DNA from: an uncultured Pseudohongiella sp.
GTDB lineage: Bacteria > Pseudomonadota > Gammaproteobacteria > Pseudomonadales > Pseudohongiellaceae
Reading direction: 5' to 3'
Length of the DNA: 64,000 nucleotides
NCBI GenBank assembly: GCA_902531515.1
Contig: CACAEJ010000004.1
Coordinates: 1-64,000, forward strand
Notes under the pieces: generated by a model
What the model was told of the DNA's origin: nothing
Databases searched by the model: none
What the model saw: only the letters and a program-made list of their open reading frames with translations
In this document: piece after piece, positions 54,889 through 62,104 of the stretch
How positions within the stretch are numbered: the stretch's first letter is position 1
Layout: each line of letters opens with the position of its first letter
Program-made: the position numbers and the translations under genes

Positions 54889-55656
54889 GTGGGAGAAATT
54901 GTCCGATATAAACGCGACGTTTGGGGAGAGGAAGTAATACTTGGAGTATCTTGGGATTTGCTTTATGTCGTTTTCATGGCGATTGTCGTATTACTTGTTG
55001 TTCATGCCATCGTCATGGCGGCGCTTGCCAAGAAAAACTTAGACCGACCAACCGCTGACGGACGGAAAATCGTCAGACACGAAGCAGTTGACAGGTGGTT
55101 TCACTGGTTGATGGCAGCCAGCATTTTAGCTCTCATTTTTACTGGAGTATCTCCGATACTTGGGTTGCGGATAGCGTGGCTTGACTTGCATTGGATGAGC
55201 GGATTACTGCTTACATTTCTCGTTGTGGCTCATATTTTCCGAGCATCATTTTGGCAGGATTTTAAATCGATGTTGCTTGTACCTAAAGATTTCGGGGAGC
55301 CTTTTGATTCCTCTCGAAAGCCTGGTAAGTACTATTTTGAACAAAAGGGTATGCATTGGGCTGTCACGGTTGTGACTCTTGCTGTAATTGTTACTGGAGT
55401 GTTGATGTTCATGCAGATAGATACTCCTTTCTGGGATAGAACTAATAGTATGGCTGAGGATCAACTTGGTTTGGTGTTTTTACTACACGGGCTTTCTACT
55501 TTGGCTCTTGTGGCTCTTGCAGCGACACACATTTATTTTGCATTGCGTCCTGAGAAAATTTATTACACTAGAGCCATGATTTCCGGCTGGATGTCTGAGG
55601 ATGAGCTTGCGGCTAATCATGACCCCGCGCAATGGTCTCCCAAGGAAGCCGATTAA
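54889..55656 (+). CDS. Cytochrome b subunit, formate-dehydrogenase-gamma-like
   Basis: A 255-residue membrane protein. Hydrophobic helices lie at about 18-45, 72-92, 98-120, 150-172 and 195-218. It resembles the FdnI/FdoI cytochrome b subunits and cytochrome b561-type hydrogenase subunits: RHEAVDRWFHWLMAASILALIFTG is the typical start of the heme core, and candidate ligands are His in RWFHW, DLHWMSG, VVAHIFR, LLHGLS and ATHIYF. It would take electrons from the periplasmic side and reduce quinone. The start is GTG, with AAGGGG before it. It is 55 bases after the FAD subunit, so a membrane anchor for the aldehyde oxidoreductase is the natural reading. Confidence 0.82.
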   Translation: MGEIVRYKRDVWGEEVILGVSWDLLYVVFMAIVVLLVVHAIVMAALAKKNLDRPTADGRKIVRHEAVDRWFHWLMAASILALIFTGVSPILGLRIAWLDLHWMSGLLLTFLVVAHIFRASFWQDFKSMLLVPKDFGEPFDSSRKPGKYYFEQKGMHWAVTVVTLAVIVTGVLMFMQIDTPFWDRTNSMAEDQLGLVFLLHGLSTLALVALAATHIYFALRPEKIYYTRAMISGWMSEDELAANHDPAQWSPKEAD

Positions 55657-55685
55657 TATAGTCGATCTTGGGGATAATAAGATAT

Positions 55686-56090
55686 ATGGATATTGAAGAA
55701 AGTATAGAAACAATTGAAGCTGGTTATGAATTCCTTCTGGCCTACGCCGCACAAGGAAGACCAGCTTCAGATGAGACTGACGGCCCCGGGCCTCATGCTA
55801 GGCCTACTATCAAAGGCATGGTCGACGCGATGGCCCAGATTGTTCAAACTTTTTCTTCCAGTAAAGACGACTTTGAACAGTTAATTGCTGCTGATTGTGT
55901 CAAGGCTAGCGCGGCCCTTTCTTTCTTGCTGAGCCAGGAGAAAATAGGTTCTGAAGTTGTTGATAACTTAAATGCATCTATTCATTTGCGGGCGGTTCTT
56001 ACGGATTTGTTTCTTTATAGTGAGGCGCTTAGGCCTCTTGCAACAGAGGAAGTAAGTGGCGTAATGGCTTATGACGCCATGAAAAAATAG
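55686..56090 (+). CDS. Unrecognised helical protein ending the aldehyde oxidoreductase operon
   Basis: A 134-residue cytoplasmic-looking protein without signal or membrane segment. The ATG at 55686 is taken over a TTG at 55668. It is nearly all helix: IEESIETIEAGYEFLLAYAAQ, KGMVDAMAQIVQTF, then two helices around a single cysteine (AADCVKASAALSFLLSQ), interrupted by a Gly/Pro-rich loop (ASDETDGPGPHARP, about 35-48). No known family. It lies 29 bases after the cytochrome b gene and right before a terminator, so it belongs to the operon. A cofactor-insertion or Tat-proofreading chaperone is possible by position only. Confidence 0.65.
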   Translation: MDIEESIETIEAGYEFLLAYAAQGRPASDETDGPGPHARPTIKGMVDAMAQIVQTFSSSKDDFEQLIAADCVKASAALSFLLSQEKIGSEVVDNLNASIHLRAVLTDLFLYSEALRPLATEEVSGVMAYDAMKK

Positions 56091-56136
56091 CTAAAATAAT
56101 ATAAAACCTCACAATTAAGGGGTATTCGTGGTTATG

Positions 56137-56160
56137 AAGGGAGTGTAGACTCCCTTTTTT
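56137..56160 (+). terminator. Rho-independent terminator of the aldehyde oxidoreductase operon
   Basis: GGGAGT and ACTCCC pair around GTAG and are followed by six T residues, about 50 bases after the last gene. Confidence 0.92.
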
Positions 56161-56179
56161 AATTCTAATTACCCAGAAA

Positions 56180-57178
56180 ATGATTGATTATCCCGCTAGG
56201 ATTGGGCTCGCATCGTTGCCCACTCCTTTCAAAAAGTTAGAGAAGTATGTTGTTCCAAACTTCGATGGGAATATTTGGATTAAACACGATGAACTGACTG
56301 GAACCGAGGTTTCAGGGAATAAGGTTAGGAAATTAGAATTCTCTATCGCTCATGCCCTTGAGGAAAATTGCAACACATTGATTACTTGCGGAGGGATCCA
56401 GTCCAACCATTGCAGGGCCACTGCCGTTCTTGGCGCAAAGCTCGGTTTGAAAGTCCACTTGATTCTGCGAGGCCAAAAACCGGAATTCCTTCAAGGGAAT
56501 TTGTTATTGGATCATCTGGCAGGTGCTCAAATCACCTATCTTTCAACGAATGACTGGGGGAGTCATACCGCTGTCGCGGAGTCTCTGAGAGAGAAGTACG
56601 CAGTCGAAGGAGGCAAGGCTCACTTTATTCCAACCGGCGCGTCAGATGAAATCGGAATTTGGGGTTACATAGCAGCTTGGGAAGAATTGAGCCGAAATTT
56701 TGAAGAAAATGATGTGGATCCGGAATATGTTGTTATAGCAACAGGCTCTGGGGGGACGCAAGCAGGCTTGCTAGTAGGTGCTCAAATTTACAGATCGATA
56801 ACTAAAGTTGTTGCTTTTAATGTGTGTGACGACGCGAGTTACTTTAGAGATAAGATAAGAGCAGATGTGTCCCTATGGAAACAGCGTTACAACGTAGAAT
56901 TTGACGAAACTGATCTCAATATCTTAACTTTAGAAGGGTACATGGGCCCCGCGTATGGGGAAGCCGAGGATATAGTCTTTAAAACCATAGCTAATCTCGC
57001 TAAAGTAGAGGGTGTCTTCCTTGATCCAGTCTATACTGGCAAGGCGTTCCATGGGATGGTTAGTGAGCTTAGCCTAGGCGATCGCGGAAGACTCCAAGGG
57101 GCTAAAGACATCGTATTTATCCATACTGGTGGGCTCTTTGGCGTTTTCCCCCAGCATAAAAATTTTCAATTTGTTTAG
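56180..57178 (+). CDS. D-cysteine desulfhydrase / ACC deaminase family PLP enzyme
   Basis: A 332-residue fold-type II PLP enzyme. The PLP lysine is in SGNKVRKLEFSI (Lys near residue 48), followed by CGGIQSNHCRATA (about 72-84), which binds the substrate carboxylate, and ATGSGGTQAGLLVG near residue 193 for the phosphate. Members are D-cysteine desulfhydrase (DcyD), 1-aminocyclopropane-1-carboxylate deaminase and L-cysteate sulfo-lyase; sequence alone does not decide. It has no strong ribosome site. First of three same-strand genes (56180-61706) with gaps of 11-14 bases. Confidence 0.85.
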   Translation: MIDYPARIGLASLPTPFKKLEKYVVPNFDGNIWIKHDELTGTEVSGNKVRKLEFSIAHALEENCNTLITCGGIQSNHCRATAVLGAKLGLKVHLILRGQKPEFLQGNLLLDHLAGAQITYLSTNDWGSHTAVAESLREKYAVEGGKAHFIPTGASDEIGIWGYIAAWEELSRNFEENDVDPEYVVIATGSGGTQAGLLVGAQIYRSITKVVAFNVCDDASYFRDKIRADVSLWKQRYNVEFDETDLNILTLEGYMGPAYGEAEDIVFKTIANLAKVEGVFLDPVYTGKAFHGMVSELSLGDRGRLQGAKDIVFIHTGGLFGVFPQHKNFQFV

Positions 57179-57192
57179 GTCTACTTAAAATT

Positions 57193-58374
57193 ATGAAGAC
57201 ATTAAAATCTGCTTTTGTTTTGCCAACCTCCACATTAAGCATGTTGGCATGCGCAATTTTAGCGAACAGTTCTTTTGCTCAGCCAGACAGTGCTGCTGAT
57301 GGTTATGCTGGTGCTACTAGTTATGAAGAACCTGTTGCTCCGGTGGGGTTTGATACGAAATATGAATCTGAGCTAATCATCGGGACTCATCAGCTTATTA
57401 CCGACAGCCTTCGGTCGGGAGAGGGTTACTTTTCTGCCGACGGGAGTCAGCTCATTTTTCAGAGTGAAGTTGCGGGGAATAACCCATTCTACCAAATCTT
57501 TGTCCGAGATTTTGAAACGGGAAATACGTCTCTTGTATCACCTGGAGTAGGACTCACAACCTGCCCTTGGATACATCCTAACTTAGATTTAGTTATGTTT
57601 TCTTCAACGCATGAAGACCCCCAAGCACTTGCAAAGCAGGCTGAGGAAATAAGAATTCGTGAAAGCGGGATCGATCGTCCATACGGATGGGATTACGATA
57701 GTCATTATGACATCTATCAAGCAAATTCTGACGGCAGTGGATTAGTGAACTTAACAAATGCTGAGGGCTACGACGCCGAGGGCTCTTATTCAAGCGACGG
57801 GAGCAAAATACTGTTCGCTTCAAATCGCGAAGCGTATGATCGACTTCTTAGTCAGGCAGAGCAAAAACTTTTTGATGACGATAGCTCTTACTTTATGGAT
57901 CTATACATCATGGACGCGGATGGCAGTAACTTGCAAAAGCTTACTAAATCCCCAGGTTATGACGGTGGTCCATTTTTTAGCGCGGACGATACACAAATAG
58001 TTTGGAGGCGTTTTAATCCCGATGGTAATAGCGCGGAGATCTGGGTAATGGATGTCGATGGGAAAAACCAGAGACAATTAACAGCAGATGCGATGGTGGC
58101 TTGGGGTCCATATTTTCATCCCAGTGGAAAATACATCATCTATTCTAGCAATATTCTTGGGCACGCGAATTTTGAACTTTTCATGGTTGATACTAAAGGC
58201 CTAAATCCACCGGTTCGTGTTACCAACACTGAAGGTACCGATATTCTCCCGGTCTTTTCTCCGGATGGAGAAAGTCTCGCTTGGAGCACGACGAGAACCC
58301 CAGATGGAACCTCTCAGATACACTATGCTCAATGGAATCATCGGCGAGCTCTTGAATTACTCTATCTTGACTAA
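57193..58374 (+). CDS. Secreted TolB-like beta-propeller (PD40) protein
   Basis: A 393-residue exported protein with signal peptide (about residues 1-29, ending SSFAQ). The body is built from PD40/TolB-type blades of the form D-G-S-x-L-x-x-T-x-x-x-x-D-x-x-P-x-F-S-P-D-G: GEGYFSADGSQLIFQSE, EGSYSSDGSKILFASN, GGPFFSADDTQIVWRR, WGPYFHPSGKYIIYSSN, LPVFSPDGESLAWST. Each has the Asp-Gly/Ser turn. Such propellers bind peptides or act as the lid domain of peptidases. It lies 11 bases before the M1-M28 peptidase gene and probably acts with it. Confidence 0.85.
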   Translation: MKTLKSAFVLPTSTLSMLACAILANSSFAQPDSAADGYAGATSYEEPVAPVGFDTKYESELIIGTHQLITDSLRSGEGYFSADGSQLIFQSEVAGNNPFYQIFVRDFETGNTSLVSPGVGLTTCPWIHPNLDLVMFSSTHEDPQALAKQAEEIRIRESGIDRPYGWDYDSHYDIYQANSDGSGLVNLTNAEGYDAEGSYSSDGSKILFASNREAYDRLLSQAEQKLFDDDSSYFMDLYIMDADGSNLQKLTKSPGYDGGPFFSADDTQIVWRRFNPDGNSAEIWVMDVDGKNQRQLTADAMVAWGPYFHPSGKYIIYSSNILGHANFELFMVDTKGLNPPVRVTNTEGTDILPVFSPDGESLAWSTTRTPDGTSQIHYAQWNHRRALELLYLD

Positions 58375-58385
58375 TGAGAGGTAAA

Positions 58386-61300
58386 ATGAATTTGCAACGG
58401 TCACTCTTATACATACTCTTCGTGGGTTTGTTTTCAATTGCGGGGGCGCAGGAGTCTGAAAATCTGACCTCTGAGCCAGATTCAGTTTTTCATCATAACT
58501 TAAAGATCTTTTTGGATCCAAAGAGCCGACAAATCAGCGTCGAGGACACTATCACCATTCCAGAAAGTTATAGAACAAGTGTTCAACAATTTGTATTGAA
58601 CAGTGCTCTTACTATTACTGATGCGTCAGTTGATGTTTCGCGATTGTCCAACCTTGGGTCGAACTCTCCAGATGGAGACAATACTATTGGCGGCTTAGGT
58701 GCGAGCACTAGCACCTATTCAATAAGGGGCAACACACGTTCACGGCAAATAAGAGTAGCCTATAATGGTTCAATTTATGATTTGGCGGAACAAAATAGTG
58801 AAGAATATGCACAGAGTTTTTCTGAAACCTCGGGAATAATTGATGAGCTAGGAGTTTACCTAAATTATGCTAGTGTGTGGGTCCCTCTTTTTGGTGACTC
58901 ATTTATCACCTTTGAAATGGAGGTAGAATTTGCAGGCAACGCCTCCCAGTGGATAGCTGTCAGCCAAGGTGATCGAAAAGGAGAAAACGGATGGAAAAGT
59001 AATGATCCAATGGAGGAAATTTATCTGATTGCAGCTGAGTTTACAGAGTATTCAGTTCAAGCTGACGATGTAGAAGTTCTCGCGTATCTGCGAACGCCGG
59101 ATATCAATCTTGCGACGAAGTATATGGATGCAACCGAAAGGTATCTAAATCTTTATGAGCCACTTCTGGGAGAGTACCCATTTAGCAAGTTTGCACTTGT
59201 CGAAAATTTTTGGGAAACAGGCTACGGAATGCCTTCCTTTACCTTACTTGGCGAACAAATAATCCGATTTCCTTTTATTCTTGAATCTTCTTACCCTCAT
59301 GAAATTCTGCACAACTGGTGGGGAAATAGCGTTTATCCCGACTATGCTTCAGGAAACTGGAGCGAAGGACTAACCGCATACCTCGCAGACCACTTGTTCA
59401 GGGCAATAAATGGAACTGGTCACGAATACCGAAAAGAGATGTTGGCCCGTTACAAGAATTATGTTTCAGACGCTTCTGATTTCCCGTTGACTGAATTTAC
59501 ATCACGGAACTCTGCCGCTTCTCAGGCCATTGGATACGGCAAGACTCTTATGCTCTGGCACATGCTAAGGTCGGAGTTGGGTGATGAATTATTTATTCAG
59601 GGTTTACGGACGCTTTACTCTGAATACAAGTATAAGAGAGCGTCTTTTGCTGACATAGAGAATCTGTTCTCTTCAATAAGCGGAACCGATTTATCAGCAT
59701 TTTTCGATCAGTGGGTCAATCGCGTGGGTGCTCCTGAATTATCGATCTCTGTGGAGGAGGCAACCAGTAATAGGGCAAGAATAATATTTGCGCAAACACA
59801 TTTTGATGATCCATACTTTTTAAAAGTGCCTGTTGCAATATTTTATGAAGGCGAGGAAGAACCGCAATTATTTGATGTCGACCTTTCTCAAAAGCTAGAA
59901 GGGTTCTTCGTGGAAAACTATGATCGCATGCAGGCAGTTTTAGTTGATCCCTATTTTGACGTATTCAGGCAGCTAGACAGAGAAGAAACTCCACCGACGG
60001 TAGGTGAGCTTTTTGGCTCTTCACGCGTCGCTTTCATCTTGCCCGACGGTAACAGGCAGCACTGGGTCCGCCTTGCGGAAGAGTTTGGTGGCCGCTCCGA
60101 TTTTGAAATTCTGTATGCAGACGCTATACAGTCGTTACCCGAAGATCGATCCGTTTGGGTCTTGGGAAGTGATAACCCTTTTCGGGGCGAGATTTTTTCA
60201 GCAACCAATCTGTACGGCGTAGCAAATATTGATGATGGTATTCAAATAGCGGGTGGAGAAGTTGAGTATGAAAATCGAAGCACGGTGATAATTGGACGAC
60301 ATCCAAGTGATTCAGAACTAGCGGTCGGCTGGATTCATGTTGACGATATGATTGCAATGCCTGGAATGATTGAAAAATTACCGCACTATGGAAAATATTC
60401 ATATTTAAGTTTTACAGGAAGTGAACCAACTAACGATGTCAAAGGGGTATGGTCTAGCCCAAATTCCCCAATGCAATGGGTTAAAGACGGTAATAGTTTC
60501 GGAATTGATCCTGAATCTTTGCCGGCACAGAATACCCTCACCACCCTGCCACCAAAGTATCTTCCTGAACGTTTATCAAGGCATGTCACTGAATTAACTA
60601 GCGAGAAAATGCAAGGGCGTGCTATTGGTTCCACCGGGATCGAGAAAGCAGCGACTTATATTTCAGAGCAGTTCCGCATGGCTGGTCTGGAACCTATAAA
60701 TGGGAGCTATCTGCAAAAATGGTTCCAAGAAATTGAAGGCTCCGAAAACATAGAGCTAACAAATGTTGTCGGAATTATTCGCGGAGTTAACAAAGAAGTT
60801 GAAGGACAACCCGTTATCATAGGCGCTCACTATGATCATATCGGTATAGACGAAAGCGGTGTTCTGCATCCGGGCGCTGATGACAACGCGTCTGGCATAA
60901 GCATTTTAATAGAGGTTGCGACAAAGCTGTCTCGAGCCTATACGCCTCAGAGACCCATTATCTTTATTGCATTTAGCGGCGAAGAGAGTGGTCTGCTTGG
61001 ATCCAAGTATCTCATAGAAAATTCACTTGAGGGCTTCGCATCAGAAGACTATTTCGCAATGGTCAATCTTGATAGCGTTGGAAGGCTAGATGGCAAGGAT
61101 CTCCAGATATTCGGTTCGGAGTCTGCGTATGAATGGCCGTTCATTGCTCAAGGCATTGGCTTTACCATTGGGGTGCAATCTGAATTCCTGACGGAAACCA
61201 TCGCCAGCGGTGATCATGTCAGTTTTTTGAATGCCGGCATACCGGCTATACATTTGTTTAGTGGCATGCATCTAGATTTTCATCAGCCGAGCGATACGCT

Positions 61301-61706
61301 CGACAAGCTAGATCTAGTGGGTATGTCTAATGTTGCTCTATGGGTGGAGGAGGCATCAGCATATCTGGGGGATCGAACCGATCCACTAAGAGTGAACCTT
61401 GAAAACGCAAGGCAAGTAGACGTGCAGACACAAACAAGTGAGCGCTCAGCAAGCCTCGGTACGGTTCCTGACTTCGCCTACTCCGGTGAAGGGGTTCGAA
61501 TATCCGGTGTTACTCCCGGTGGTGCTGCTGAAGAAGCCGGTCTCCAGGCGCTAGACGTCTTGTTAAATTATGATGGTGAGACGATTGAGGACATGCAATC
61601 GTACTCTAATCTTCTTCGAGAATCAGAACCTGGCGATACGATCGCTATCGATGTTTTGCGAGATGGCCAAACGATTTCTATTGAAGCCACTTTAAAAGCA
61701 CGTTAG
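58386..61706 (+). CDS. Secreted fusion peptidase: M1 aminopeptidase, M28 peptidase and PDZ domains
   Basis: A 1106-residue exported protein. The ATG at 58386, with GAGAGG before it, is favoured over 58374, which overlaps the preceding stop. A signal peptide (about 1-21) is followed by an M1-like domain with HEILHNWWG near residue 305 and the second-shell ligand Glu in NWSEGLTAYLA, about 20 residues on. The M28 domain (about 730-1000) has all five metal ligands: HYDH, GADDNASG, SGEESG, NLDSVG and DFHQPSDT. A PDZ domain (about 1025-1105) with GEGVRISGVTPGGAAEEAGL ends the protein. Both active sites look intact, suggesting stepwise trimming of peptides. Confidence 0.88.
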   Translation: MNLQRSLLYILFVGLFSIAGAQESENLTSEPDSVFHHNLKIFLDPKSRQISVEDTITIPESYRTSVQQFVLNSALTITDASVDVSRLSNLGSNSPDGDNTIGGLGASTSTYSIRGNTRSRQIRVAYNGSIYDLAEQNSEEYAQSFSETSGIIDELGVYLNYASVWVPLFGDSFITFEMEVEFAGNASQWIAVSQGDRKGENGWKSNDPMEEIYLIAAEFTEYSVQADDVEVLAYLRTPDINLATKYMDATERYLNLYEPLLGEYPFSKFALVENFWETGYGMPSFTLLGEQIIRFPFILESSYPHEILHNWWGNSVYPDYASGNWSEGLTAYLADHLFRAINGTGHEYRKEMLARYKNYVSDASDFPLTEFTSRNSAASQAIGYGKTLMLWHMLRSELGDELFIQGLRTLYSEYKYKRASFADIENLFSSISGTDLSAFFDQWVNRVGAPELSISVEEATSNRARIIFAQTHFDDPYFLKVPVAIFYEGEEEPQLFDVDLSQKLEGFFVENYDRMQAVLVDPYFDVFRQLDREETPPTVGELFGSSRVAFILPDGNRQHWVRLAEEFGGRSDFEILYADAIQSLPEDRSVWVLGSDNPFRGEIFSATNLYGVANIDDGIQIAGGEVEYENRSTVIIGRHPSDSELAVGWIHVDDMIAMPGMIEKLPHYGKYSYLSFTGSEPTNDVKGVWSSPNSPMQWVKDGNSFGIDPESLPAQNTLTTLPPKYLPERLSRHVTELTSEKMQGRAIGSTGIEKAATYISEQFRMAGLEPINGSYLQKWFQEIEGSENIELTNVVGIIRGVNKEVEGQPVIIGAHYDHIGIDESGVLHPGADDNASGISILIEVATKLSRAYTPQRPIIFIAFSGEESGLLGSKYLIENSLEGFASEDYFAMVNLDSVGRLDGKDLQIFGSESAYEWPFIAQGIGFTIGVQSEFLTETIASGDHVSFLNAGIPAIHLFSGMHLDFHQPSDTLDKLDLVGMSNVALWVEEASAYLGDRTDPLRVNLENARQVDVQTQTSERSASLGTVPDFAYSGEGVRISGVTPGGAAEEAGLQALDVLLNYDGETIEDMQSYSNLLRESEPGDTIAIDVLRDGQTISIEATLKAR

Positions 61707-61707
61707 A

Positions 61708-61860
61708 TCAGGATAGAGCACTGAATAAAACTGCAGTCCCGAGAAATAGTAAAGAGAGATAAATCAGCCGTCGACTCGAACCAGACTGCTCACTTGACCA
61801 ATTGTATTTCTCATCATCTTCAACGAAAAGAACGTTCTGTCTTTTTTTACCCCATTTCAT
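61708..61860 (-). CDS. 50-residue membrane-anchored protein of unknown function
   Basis: The ATG at 61860 has AGGAGACTGCAA before it and is favoured over 61905. The protein is MKWGKKRQNVLFVEDDEKYN, a short polar stretch, then one C-terminal hydrophobic helix (about 32-48). The helix at the very end with a charged N-terminal part resembles tail-anchored small proteins. Convergent with the peptidase fusion gene, with almost no gap. No family recognised. Confidence 0.5.
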   Translation of the reverse strand: MKWGKKRQNVLFVEDDEKYNWSSEQSGSSRRLIYLSLLFLGTAVLFSALS

Positions 61861-62104
61861 TTGCAGTCTCCTGTCAATTTCTCGAAGTTTTATTAAAAAA
61901 GACACTTGAGTCTTTACCGAGGCAAAAAAGTGGAAAAAAAAAGAAGTTTTCTGACGAATTGAGGCAGGGTTTTATGGTGATTAAATTAATTAGTTGATTT
62001 TATAATTTTTAAATTGCAACTAAGTGTTGCTGCAAAAGAAATCAACAAGAGTTTCAGATATAGTCCGCACCCATCATTAGCAAACTCCCTTTTTGAAGGC
62101 TGTC

